64,000 nt of DNA, taken from Solanum dulcamara (lineage: Eukaryota; Streptophyta; Magnoliopsida; Solanales; Solanaceae). Location of the stretch: assembly GCF_947179165.1 (NCBI RefSeq), contig NC_077238.1, positions 74,957,257 through 75,021,256 of the forward strand. The letters run 5' to 3'. The notes under the pieces are model-generated. The model was not told where the DNA came from, ran no database searches, and saw only the letters and a program-made list of their open reading frames with translations. The translations under genes were made by a program, and so were the position numbers. Of this stretch, positions 23,049 to 34,007 are shown piece by piece; positions within the stretch are counted from its first letter, which is position 1; each line of letters starts with the position of its first letter.

Positions 23049-23146
23049 ATTGATCACTTTTAAGTAGATGAAATATAAGGGTATAGATGGAAAACATACT
23101 CACTTCGTTCCATATTACTTGGCCTATGTTGATCTAATACACCCCT
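23049..23146. repeat. Tail of the third 252 bp tandem repeat copy
   Basis: Starts with the TSD ATTGA and continues tcacttttaagtagatgaa, atataagggtatag and cttggcctatgttgatctaa, as in the intact copies at 14570-14660 and 14822-14912. Confidence 0.9.
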
Positions 23147-23760
23147 TATGAATTTTTTTGTTTGAGGTATATTTTACTAAATTAATTGTATTGATGATAC
23201 TTTGAAACTCTAAATTTAATTATTAATAGTTTATGTAGATATTTAATATAAGGGTAAAAAGGGGAAAATATAATGAACCTTTCTTAACTGAAAAAAATAA
23301 ACTCTCTTGAATTTTTTTAATTGAAGAAGTAATGAAACATCTATTTTTGATATAGGGATCAATTATTATGAAATAGATGGAGGACTAATTTTTATCTTGA
23401 ATACCTAAGATAACACTTATTTTGGGACACATTTCTTCTTCTTTTTTTGTTGCTAAGGGTGATACTTATTTTGGGACAGAGGTAGTACTAAAGAGTTACA
23501 ACTTTTTAATGATATTTATTAAGGGTAAATAAGTAAAAATACATCTAATTTTATAGAATTGAGTACTTCTCTAATTAAATAGTGTGATCAAGCTAAAAAC
23601 ACCATTTATTTTGAAATGGAACTAGTACAAAATATAATTTAACGTAATAAAACAAAAAATGTATTACACTCCCTATCCAACAATAGTTGTCCACTATTGA
23701 GTTGACACAGAGATTAAGAAGCAGTAAAAGATAGCAGTAATTTTATGAAATCACCCTTTT
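23147..23760. other. AT-rich stretch, no gene seen
   Basis: No coding sequence is recognised. A Stowaway-like end (ttattttgggacagaggtag) sits at 23472-23491 and related words (acacttattttgggacac) at 23414-23431. Confidence 0.4.
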
Positions 23761-23763
23761 TAA

Positions 23764-24797
23764 GGTGTCGTTTGGCCTCAAGTTCCAAAATATTCTTGGC
23801 AAGTTATTCTTGAGAGAAATTTTGGTGAAGGTTCACCATGCGTTTGGCAACAATTTTTTTCAAGTTTTGGTGAAATTTCAAAAATTATTATTTTATACCT
23901 GTAAGTTCTAAAAATTATTTAAAATACCCATAAGTTTGTAATATCATTTTATAATGAACATGTTCTGTTAAAAAAACCTTATAACATAATTGATAACAAT
24001 CAACAATAACAAAATAACAATATAGGCAAGAGCAATACATTAATCAAATTTAAAATAAATTATTCTTTTTTTCCAATCTTGTCACTCAAACTATTATTTT
24101 CTCGGGGAGGTAATAACAAACTATTCTTTTATAAAATCTTCCCATATTCTACAAACAATCTCTTCCCGACAAACTTTCATTTCTAGATTAGATGACCGAG
24201 AAGACGAAGCAATATTGTTACGCTGAGTCGATTGTTCATCATTTTCATCAACGGTCATATCATCACTTTCATATTCAGTGAATATTCCATCAATGCTTTG
24301 ATTTTCATGCAAAATATTATGTAATATGGCACAAGCAACCCTTAATCTAATAACTCAAATAGCTCTTTGCCATTCTTAGGCTCTCTTTCACTTTTCCTGT
24401 AGTCTTGCAAATGATATAGCATTCCTTTAATAGAAATATGATTGTTGGCTCATTAAGAAAAGTTTCATTAAAGAGGGTCAGTGGACATTTTTATAGATAA
24501 GTTTTATTTAAAAGAGATTAATGGTATTGATTGATCATATTAATGGAGTAAGTTGGTAGATAAATATTTAGTTGGAATTAATAAATGATTGGTGTTTTTA
24601 TAAAATATAAAAGTTTGGGGTTATTTTTAAATTTTTAAAACTTCTCAAGTTCCCAAGTTCTAGATTTTTTTAGAACTTGGGAACTTGGGGATTTTGCCAA
24701 ATATATTTGTCAAGTAATGACAAATTGTATGAACAAACACAAGTTCCCAAATATTTTTCAAATTTTTCCTAAAAACTACTTGAGGCCAAACACTCAC
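23764..24797 (-). mobile_element. PIF/Harbinger element, internally deleted
   Basis: Terminal inverted repeats GGTGTCGTTTGGCCTCAAGT (left) and GTGAGTGTTTGGCCTCAAGT (complement of right) are flanked by TAA at 23761-23763 and 24798-24800, the target length and sequence expected for PIF/Harbinger. Inside on the minus strand is the end of the transposase (24121-24362). At 1034 bp it is too short to be autonomous. Confidence 0.9.
24121..24362 (-). pseudogene. PIF/Harbinger transposase C-terminal fragment
   Basis: The minus strand reads VACAILHNILHENQS, matching the conserved ..CILHNF/I.. helix near the end of Harbinger transposases, then an acidic linker and NLEMKVCREEIVCRIWEDF, matching the terminal R..I...MW.DY block. 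It stops at 24121-24123. The DDE core is absent, so it is a fragment left in a non-autonomous derivative. Reading starts without a usable ATG. Confidence 0.8.
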
Positions 24798-24800
24798 TAA

Positions 24801-25115
24801 ATACAAGTCATCTAAAATATTGAAAAAATGAATAGTATTTAATAGTAAGAATCAAATAGACACATTATAATAAATTATTCATTGATTTTATAAACTAGAC
24901 AAATATTATTAGACATCTTAAAATAGTATAGTAAACAAGTAAAGATGAATGGGTGACTAATTGTGAAGGAGAGTTCATATATAATAGTCCAACCAACCCA
25001 TTTTGTTCGAGGGACATGCGTACTTTCAATTGGGTAAGTTCTCACACATTTTTTTTTGGAAGAGTAATTTTGATTGCCAAGTTAATAATTAAGAGTCATT
25101 AATATATTAATGCAG
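24801..25115. other. SCPL intron end, AT-rich
   Basis: No gene seen. It ends in the acceptor tgcag at 25111-25115 directly before the next SCPL exon. The expected exon coding the segment between DELYK and the exon at 25116 was not found here or elsewhere in the 18 kb intron. Confidence 0.5.
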
Positions 25116-27495
25116 TTGATTAAGGATATTTATCAATATAATATCCCAGAGTCCCCTTGTAATCTTGTATCACATGATTCAAGAAGATGGTTGGCTGAGA
25201 ATGTTCTAAAGCTCAAAAATCCTACTACATATCCTGGTGTTGAATGTCGTGTAAGTTACTATTTACTTTTATCTTGCCATGAGGAAACAATCTCGTTTTT
25301 ACCCTTGAATCCTAACGAAACTTCAACGTGAGAGTAATTTGAAACTATATTCATAAGTTGGATAAATTTGAACCTTACGCATGGAATTCATATATTTCAC
25401 GTTGAAAAGATCTGCTAATTGTAATTATATATTATGATATGAAAATTAGGACAAACATCTAACAATTTATTCCCTATGCACTGCATCAAAAAGGATCTTT
25501 AGCGTCAATTAATTAACGGCAATAGCTTAATTGCCACTAAATATATTTTTTTAAAGACAATTAACGCTTTTTATAAATGTCGCTAAAACCTATAATGACA
25601 CTAGATCTAATGACAATTAACTAATGCTGCTAAAGATTTTAACCTTTTTTGTTAATTTGTATATTTATTATCGCTAAAAGTTGTCTTTGTTGGAGTTACG
25701 GTAATTATTTTTGTAGAAAGAATGGCATGACCTCTCTTTGATTTGGGCCAATGATAAGAATGTAAGAGATGCTCTTCATGTTAGAAAGGTATGCAATTTT
25801 GATAATAAAAGTAAAGAATTGAAATTGCAACCTAGATGTTACGATTTATTAAAATAACAAAATAAAATCAAACTCAGAATGGAGCATGGGAGGAATGAAG
25901 GAGGAACTTGTCTTTTGGAATAATTATCAACAATACTATACCATATCATGCAAATCTAAGTCGTAAAGGTTTTAAATCTCTTATTTACAGGTATTTATTG
26001 GATTATTATAATTTATGGTTAATAAATTAACTTGATAATAATTCTCTAAACATATTTTTTGGGGTTAATTTCATTAATAATCACTTAATTTTATATTATT
26101 GCTGTAAAATTACTAAACCATTTTTTATAACGAAAAGACTATTCAATTTTGTCGTAGTATTACAAAAACTCATTAAATTATGTTGGTAATAATAAGTCGT
26201 TAAACTTTATCTAAGTATTATAAAAAGTCACTAAATATCTTTTTTGTGAAAAAAAAGAAAAAGATAGTCACTTAATTATGCCTAACTATCACAAAAAATG
26301 TCTCATTTATTTTTTTCTAGTGACTTTAGGTGATATTTAGATAAAATTGAGTGATATTTTTGTCACACAAAATTTGGAAAAAATGTATAACTATCCACAA
26401 AAATTATACTAATTACCTTGCTTACTAATTACTTTTTCGCTCATCAAACTAATTATATTATATACACACTATAGCTTTTATTGGTAATTACCACTTTTTT
26501 CTCCTTTTCTTTTTGTTTTTCTGCTTTCTTTTTTCTTCATTTCTTTCTTTTCTCCTTTTTATTCTCTTCTTTAGTTCTCCTTTTCAATTCATTTTTTTTT
26601 CAAATCATATTATTTTTTATTGTTTTCATCATAATTTGATATTATAAAAATCAAGATCTCAGATATTCCAAAAGTTTTTGGATATTGATAAAGAGATCGA
26701 AATCTTGAATATCCCATAAATTATTGGATATTCATAAAGATTAAAAAAAAAATCTCATACACATTTCTAGATCCTTTCTTTTTGTTTTTTAATTTCTCTT
26801 TTTTCTTCCCTTTTTCACATTTTCTTTACTTCTTTTTCCTTTTCTTATTTTTATTTAAATAATTTATTTTTATTTTTTTCGTAATTTAATTTCATCCATC
26901 CCCCCCACCCCACCCCCCACCCCCACACACGTTATGGGTAGCATCCGTAATTAAACCTTATCGTCTAAAAATAATAATTAAATTGGTCGAGATGAATATT
27001 TTGTGTATTTTTTTTAAAAAAACGTCTAGTGACTTTTATGAAACTAAATAAAGTTGAATGGCATTTTTTTGTTAATCAAAAAAATAATTAACAACTTTTA
27101 TGCAATAAAATGAAAGTTAGAGTGATAATCTATGAAGTTTACACCATATTATAGAATGTGCCTTTTTAAACATTAAGATGTATTGAACATAAATGTGTTT
27201 CTTTTGTTTTCTCTAATTATTATTTTTTTCTTTTAGTGGTGATCACGATATCGTTGTGCCAATTATTTCAACTCAAGTGTGGATTAAATCACTAAACTAT
27301 TCAATTATTGATGATTGGAAGTCATGGATTGTCAATGGTCAAGTTGCTGGGTTAATTCCTAACCTAAATATTTCTTCAATTATTCCTTAATTAATGTTAA
27401 GCAGAAGAGTAAATTGAAAATATTAATTAAGCTTGATTATTGCATATAGGTATACAAGAAGTTACTCCAACCAAATGACGTTCGTGACGGTTAAG
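25116..27495 (+). pseudogene. SCPL acyltransferase-type gene, 3' part, broken
   Basis: Five exons: 25116-25250 (LIKDIYQYNIPESPC..PGVECR), 25717-25788 (WANDKNVRDALHVRK), 25878-25990 (IPYHANLSRKGFKSLIY), 27237-27350 ([19 protein letters not shown], holding the catalytic Asp) and 27450-27495 (YTRSYSNQMTFVTVK). Exon phases fit one another exactly. The damage is a TGA at 25896-25898 where the family has Trp (WEEW), and loss of the last exon with the catalytic His (the GGGHTAPEY block), which should follow 27495. The sequence instead runs through AT-rich intron into retroelement DNA at 28373. Same gene as 4115-6840. Confidence 0.9.
26063..27155. mobile_element. Possible decayed TIR element in an SCPL intron
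   Basis: The left end (taatttcattaataatcact) and the complement of the right end (aacttcatagattatcactc) are loosely alike over about 60 bases. The interior is pyrimidine-rich (26490-26930, with a C-rich run at 26898-26925). No TSD or coding region was found. Confidence 0.3.
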
Positions 27496-27873
27496 GTAAG
27501 AAACTATTACATCTATTTTAATTTGTTGATCTTATTTTTCTTTTTATTCTATTTTTGTTAAAAAAAATGTCTTTTTCCTTTTTATAACTAATTAATTTCA
27601 ATTTTTCGCATTTTATGTTTAAACTATAAGATTGAAGCGAATTTTAATACACTCAACATATATTTAATTTAAAATTCAAAAGTTTTCCTAATTACTCTTA
27701 AATTTTATATCAAATCAAAATCTGACAAGCAAATAAAAACAAAGGATATAATACTTTTCATGATAAAAAGTTGCTGTTGCTCGCCATATGTTGTTCACTT
27801 CAAACTAATAAATATAAAATATGCATTTTTCATGGACATGTATTTATATATGTTAATTAACCATGATTAAATA

Positions 27874-28185
27874 GGCATTTGGCTATAGATTTTGTATTAG
27901 TATAGCAGTTGATTAGATTTTGTTTGAAATTTATGGAGTTGGAGTTGAAGATTGAGTTGTGTTCGGTTATACTTTTTACAAAAAAAATAATGTTCATGCT
28001 TGAATGTGTTTAAATACAACCTCCAAAGTGAAAAGTGAGTTGGAAAACAAGTTATAAGTTATATTTTTTCAAATTTGAAATACAATTGCAAGTTTAATTT
28101 AAAATTTTCATAATTATACACTGATTTTCAAATAAATCAAAAATTATTCCAAAAAAATAAATCATTTTTATAGCCAAATGGTTCC
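27874..28185. mobile_element. Short MITE-like element
   Basis: Ends GGCATTTGGCTATAGATTT and, complemented, GGAACCATTTGGCTATAAA are inverted repeats sharing ATTTGGCTATA, with a TA dinucleotide on each outer side (27872-27873, 28186-28187). About 312 bp, no coding capacity. Confidence 0.5.
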
Positions 28186-28372
28186 TAGGTAATATCTATT
28201 ATCTTACCTTCAGTTTTAACTAAGAACTTGTTTAGTTTAATATAAACACTCGATGTACTTAAATATATATCTACTCTAATTCACTTGTTTAAGAGACTTT
28301 TAATTGTTCAAGCAATTATATACATATATATTATTTTTATTTTTTATTTTATTTTTTTTATTTTTTATTGCA

Positions 28373-29090
28373 GGCAAAGGATGTTAGCATGTTAGAGACT
28401 TCTTACCAATGCAAGCCACAAGATAGTAATGAATCTGTAGAGGGTCCGACTTCAAGAAAATCAATTTTTTCACCCAAATCAGAGCGAGAGGCTACTTTTA
28501 TCCCACATGAAAGGACTACATCAAATGTAGAATATCCTCGGCCATAAGAAACCGGCAATGTCTGTGTCCATTTTTGATGGAAAGCAAGTCATCTCAAAAC
28601 TTCGAATGAATTTTGTCGAGGGAGCTTGGAATAAGATTCATTCTAAACTTGCCGATCTCACTACAGAACATGTTTCTTCTCTTAAGGATGAGGTCCAAGT
28701 AATTCTTAAGGATGTAGATGAAATGGGGGTGGATATTTCTCTTATGAAGAACTTATTGAAGTCTCTCTTTGAACTTGTCACCTCCTATGACCAAGCACGA
28801 TCTTGTATTGAATGAAAAGAATGAGAAATTTGAAGAATTGTCTGACATCTGTCAATCCCTTAAGGAGGCGAGAAAAAAGGTGAAGGAGTTAAAAGTCCTC
28901 TGAGATGCTGCCAAGAAAGAAGTCGAAGATGTCGAATCTAAAGTCTCAGCAGCTGAACGAGAGTACAACAAATGTGCTGATGTTTCTCTAGCTACTGCGA
29001 ATTCCTCGAATGATGTGGAAGAGAAGAAGAGAGTTTTAGAGATTTCTCTTCAAGACTTAGCTAATTATAAGCTACGTTTAGACTAGCTTA
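28373..29090 (+). pseudogene. Antisense coiled-coil ORF of the Tat-like element, plant-mobile-domain-type tail
   Basis: After a tgcag site the plus strand reads AKDVSMLETSYQCKPQDSNE to a stop near 28545, then from 28558 SIFDGKQVISKLRMNFVEGA and WNKIHSKLADLTTEHVSSLK up to a stop at 28813-28815. In another frame it continues LNEKNEKFEELSDICQSLKE and a heptad-rich stretch (EVEDVESKVSAAEREY) to about 29086. The order (serine/proline linker, 'FDGK..' block, long coiled coil) is like the C-terminal half of repeat-borne plant mobile domain proteins. Several stops and one frameshift break it. It lies where Tat-lineage elements carry an extra, often antisense, ORF between integrase and 3' LTR. Family assignment is tentative. 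Confidence 0.5.
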
Positions 29091-30054
29091 TTATGAACTT
29101 TTTTTTTGCTCCCTTTTTTTTTAGCATTTTGATTGATTAGTTGTCACTCTTTTAGAAATCCTTTTGATTGCATTATATTGCAAATTTCTTTAAGTATTTC
29201 TTTTACGTTTTAGCTTCAAGAGTTGTTTACTCATATTGATGCATTGACGTAATCGCATTAAGCTTGGACTTTCCCCTAAACATCGTTGTTTATTACCTTG
29301 TGTATTTTAATAGTACGAGAGATATATCATTGTATGAGAGCACCAAAGCCAGGAGAGACTTAATTTATCAGAAACCAAACTTCTTAATCTAAAATATATC
29401 CAAAATTTTATAGCTCAAGTCCCTCAGGATCATTCTAAATAAACTTCAAAAATGAACTTCACATGCAGAAAAGCTAACAGATTCATATTCGCATGATCTT
29501 ATTAAAAATACTCATATCTCATCATAGAGAAGCCAAAAAGAAGATTAATAGAACTACAATATGTACAATAATCACAGCTAATAGCTTTACAGATTTGTAC
29601 GAATATTTTTTTTGAAATCAATTCAAATTCTGTCTTGATTGGCCTTCTCCAATTTACACGTTATTATATGGCAATCTACAAGAATATTGTGATGCTAAAA
29701 TAATAGCGTGCCCCATTTCTTTTGAACTTATAAGACTAAACTTAGGATGTAACTCTAAGCACCACGACCTCGGCGAAGAGGGTCAAGAGAGACTATGTAT
29801 TTTTTTGGATACTAATGCGACTGAACTCAGAATGTAATTGCAAGTGCCTACGTAGCTCAGTGAAGAGGATCAAGTCATAATGTAGTTCTGAAAGAGTGAT
29901 TTTTTTTTGATGTCCTAACTTTTGCCAAGGCTGCCTCTTTCGAGATTTTCAACCTAGCAGATATTTGTTTTTGATGTCGTGCACAGTATATACTCTTGCG
30001 GGCCAAGATTAACATACAGTTTATGCTCATACCTTAAGGAGCGTATTTTTTTAT
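29091..30054. other. Region between Tat integrase end and antisense ORF
   Basis: No coding sequence is recognised on either strand. It carries short near-repeats (gtaactctaagcacc at about 29750 and gtaattgcaagtgcc at about 29834), each followed by acctcggcgaagagg-like or agctcagtgaagagg-like sequence. Confidence 0.4.
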
Positions 30055-31245
30055 TCAAGGATAGTATCTCTTTATGAACTTTCCATTATTGGGGACAATG
30101 CGCAATCCTTTTGAGTCAACCAGTTTGCAAGCGCCACTTGAGTATACTTCTTGTACCACATATGGTCCATCCCATTTAGCGGAAAACTTACTTCCAGACC
30201 GATGAGAAGTAATAATGGGCCTTCTTACAACAAGAACTTGATCACCCACTTGGAAGCATCTATGATCGAGCTAGATGAGCTTGATAGCATTCCAGATTTT
30301 GTTGGGCCTCTAGTCTCTTTTCATCAAGAGCTTCCAATTCTTCAAGGCGTAACCGAGTATTTTCTTCATTAGTGAGTCCTTCTTGAATGGCAAGGCACAA
30401 TGATGGGATTTGACGCTCAAATAAAAGAATTGTTTCAACTTCATAAATAATAGAATAGGAAGTCGCTTGTGTTGGCGTGAGATACATAATCTTATATGCC
30501 CAAAGAGCTCTTCCATTCTTTCATGCCAATCTCTCTTAAACTTGGAAAAAACTTTCTTCAACAAGTTGCAGAGTGTCTTATTAAATGCTTCAGCGAGACT
30601 ATTAGCAGCCGCATAATACATAGAGGATTTGCGTTGCTTGAAGACAAAAAATCACATATATTCATCATTAACTTATTATCAAATGGCTTGCCATTATCTG
30701 CCAATATTTATTGAGGAATACCAAAACGGTAGATAATATTAACTCAAATGATGTTAGCGACATTCTCTTTCTTCACTTCTCTAAGAGAAACAGGTTCTGC
30801 CCATTTTGAGAAGTAGTCAGTTGCAGCCAGGATGTACAAATGTCCATCAGAGGACTTAGGCAATGGTCCAACAATATCCAAACCCCAAGCTCCAAATGGC
30901 CATGAGGCAATAGTTGGGTGCAATACTTCTGGGGTTGATGTATAAAATTCGCATGGAATTGACAAGCTTTACATCTTCGGACGTAATCCATACAATCTTT
31001 CTCCATGGTTTGCCAGTAATATCCCATCCTTTTTATGTGAATATGAAGTTTTGGCCCAGATTGATGCGCTCTACATACTCCAGAATGTGCTTCTTGTATA
31101 GCTTGAGTAGATTCATCTTCCCCCAAACATTGTAAGAGAACTCCATCGAACGACCGCCTGTAAAGTGTATTTTTATAATAAAGAAAACGAAGGGCTCGTC
31201 GTCGGATTTATGTTCTTCTTCAAAAGAATTCTGGCAATATTCCAT
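30055..31245 (-). pseudogene. Tat-like integrase, fragmented
   Basis: Pieces in minus-strand order: HHCC zinc domain (HIHIKRMGYYWQTMEKDCMD then CKACQFHANF) at 31126-30990, catalytic core start (PFGAWGLDIVGPLPKSSDGH) and TDYFSKWAEPVSLREV at 30965-30744, the part with the catalytic Glu (NSLAEAFNKTLCNLLKK) at 30621-30490, and the C-terminal domain with a GPYVV motif (30249-30055) ending KFIKRYYP at the stop. The reading changes frame at least three times, so it cannot be translated as one protein. ALAAANSLAE shows SLAE where active elements usually have GLAE-like sequence before the Glu. Confidence 0.85.
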
Positions 31246-31474
31246 AACACAGGTAATCTATTATTGGTTGTCGTCAATCTTCAATTTCATCCTCCGAAGT
31301 GGCGATAACTTATCAAAATTCTTCTTCATGCTCTTCTGGAGGCGGAGTTATCCATCTTTGACAAACCACAACTTGCATTTCATCAGGTGATACTAATGTA
31401 GAAGCTAAAGCTGTCAAATCATCAGCCTTCTTATTTTCCTTTATAGGGACATATTGAATAGTCACCTCTCCAAG

Positions 31475-31909
31475 TCATCCTATCATCTTTTGAGCATAAT
31501 TGCAGTATGGGAGTAACTCAGGATTTTTTACTTCATAATTACCCAAGACTTGATTGATCACTAACTTGGAATCCCCAAAAACTTTTAGTTGCAATTGTTT
31601 TATATCAACGGCCATTTCAAGCCCAAGTAAGAGTGCTTGATATTCGACAATTTTATTAGAGCAGTGTTGTGTTAGAATGAAAGAGTACGACAAAACTTCT
31701 CCATGGGAAGTGACAAATACCACTCTAGCACCGGCTCCTTCACAATGTGCAGCACCATCAAAATACATCTTCCAAGGTGGCTGAATTTCCACTAGCATTA
31801 CATCTTCATCAAGTAATACATCAGATAACTCCCAATCATTTGGAATTGGATGATCGGCCAAGAAATCTGCTAGCACTTGTCCTTTTATTGCCTTTTGAGA
31901 TATATACAC
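31475..31909 (-). pseudogene. Second (archaeal-type) RNase H domain
   Basis: The frame reads QVLADFLADHPIP, then WKMYFDGAAHCEGAGARVVF, EYQALLLGLEMAVD, LQLKVFGDSKLVINQVLGNY and ends at 31475. The DGA..G.GA, E.QAL and GDSKLV motifs supply the acidic residues of a type-I RNase H, distinct from the retroviral-type RNase H that follows the reverse transcriptase at 32122-32445. Dual RNase H is a mark of the Tat group of plant gypsy elements. The 144-codon frame itself is open. Confidence 0.85.
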
Positions 31910-32121
31910 AATTTTAAATTATTAAAATTGGAGGTACCACCTTGCTAGTCGATCACTTAAGACCGGCTTGGACATGAAAAACTTGATAGGATTCGTCTTA
32001 GAAACAAGTTGTACAATATGAGCTTGGAAATAATGCTTCATCTTCTAAATCGAGAATACGAGTTCCAGACATAACTTCTTAATAGGTGAATACTTGATCT
32101 CATTTTGTGTCATCATCCTAC

Positions 32122-33203
32122 TCAAGTAATATACAGAATTTCTTTTTCTTTATTATTTTCTTGTGCGAGAAGTGCTCCTACTGACCTTTCTCGTGCTGCA
32201 ATGTATAAAATCAATGGTTTTCCAGGTATAGGAACTACAAGTACTGGAGGCTTCATCAGATAAGACTTTATGTTCTCGAAAAAATTGGTACAAGCTTGGT
32301 CACATTCAAAAGAAACATCTTTCTTCATAAGGCGATTAAATGGTTGACATCTCCCAGCCAGATTTGAGATAAACCTCCTAAGGTATGCTAATTTTCCCTG
32401 TAAGCTTTTTAACTCATGAATATTTTTTGGCCCAAGCATATTCAAAATAGCATCTATCTTATCTTGGTCAATCTCAATTCTTCAATGTCGAACAACAAAA
32501 TCGAAAAACTTTCCCAAAGTAACTCCAAAGGCACATTTTAAAGAGTTCATTTTGAGTTGGTATCTTCGAAGTCGTTCAAACACCATTCTCAAATCTTGCA
32601 AGTGATCATCATTCTTCCTTTATTTCACCATTAATTCATCAACATAGCACTCAACATTTTTATAAAGCATGTCACCAAAAATATTCTGCATGGCACGTTG
32701 ATAAATAGCCCAGTATTTTTTAAATCAAAAGGCATTACTTTATAGCAATATATACCTTTAGGAGTGCGAAATGCAGTAAGTTCTTCATCCCTTGGTGCCA
32801 TGCGAATTTGATTGTATCCAAATGAACCATCCATGAAATACATTATCTCATATCTAGTTGTGGCATCAATCATAAGCTCAGGGATTGGAAGAGGAAATTC
32901 ATCCTTGGGGCATGCATTATTAAGATCTCTAAAGTCAACACAAACTCAGATTTGGCCATTTTTCTTTCTTACAGGTACAATACTTGAAATCCATGTAGGA
33001 TATTTGACTTCACGAATAAAACCTACTTCAATGAGCCTGTTAACTTCAGTTTCAATCAAAGGAACCAGTTCAGGTCTAAAGCGACGTTGAGCTTGTTTAA
33101 CAGGACGAGTGCCTCGTTTCACAGCAAGATGATGAACTGCAACTTTAGGGTCTAATCCTGGCATTTCTTTGTAACTCCAAGCAAATACATCCCTAAATTC
33201 CAT
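32122..33203 (-). pseudogene. Tat-like reverse transcriptase and first RNase H, broken
   Basis: Blocks in order: FAWSYKEMPGLDPKVAVHHL, RRFRPELVPLIETEVNRLIE, GFIREVKYPTWISSIVPVRK (33203-32946), VDFRDLNNACPKDE-like sequence after a stop, MIDATTRYEIMYFMDGSFGY and FRTPKGIYCYKVMPFDLKN (32873-32700), ECYVDELMVK at about 32655-32626, and the RNase H start LGPKNIHELKSLQGKLAYLR to RERSVGALLAQEN (32445-32150). Breaks: the stop at 32946-32948 stands where Arg is normal, the catalytic YVDD box is YVDE, and frames shift after the MPF block. Not functional. Confidence 0.9.
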
Positions 33204-34007
33204 AAGCAGCTCAATATATTTCTTCTCTTCATCGCCATCCAGTGAAGCACTTACATATGTAGGCCTTATATCATCATCAACCCCAAGATTTATTTCCTTT
33301 AATGCATCAACAATATTCTTTACCCCTCCCTAGAGTTCAGGTAGCGCATCTTCAGCATCATCATCTTCTTGAGGATCACCATCATTAAAACATATGTGAT
33401 GGCAAGCATGAATATCAACAAACTTATCCTCAATTTTTGCATATAGTTAAGTACTTTCCTCGTTACAAATTGTGATGTGATTTGATGATCCCACACTTTA
33501 TTCATCTTCATCTCACTCCCTGGTGTGAACTATGGTATGAGTTCTTGCTCTCAGGATATTTTCGCATGAAACTATAAGTTTTGTTTCTCGCCTCATTCTA
33601 GAAGGAATAAAATTGGCAATTCTTGGGTGAATTATGCTCTCGAGCGTGTTCCCGTTCTTCCATTGTTCTATAATTTCTTTGGATGGTATTTCTTCTTCAT
33701 TGGTACCAATCAATCAAATACTAAAGTTTTTGGAGTTGATTTGATAAGCCGATCAAATGCAGAAACATTAGGAGTCATGTCATTAAATCGATCAAACACA
33801 GAAGGCTTCTTGTTGAACATCATAGGTTCTTCCACAGGGGTAATATAGTTGATGCTTATCCTTTATATATAGATTCGAACTGGCGACGGTTGTTTGTAAC
33901 CCAAGCCTTTCGCGATTGCTTGATAACATACCCTCTCTCTATCATCATCCTTTGAGTTGGATTTAGGCCATGATTTGCCTTTTCAATAATTTTATTTGGA
34001 AACTTCC

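Noticed and set aside
14297..23493. One Stowaway element spanning the whole nested block
   Set aside because: The two candidate ends are only loosely alike and the TA target cannot be confirmed; could be two unrelated fragments.
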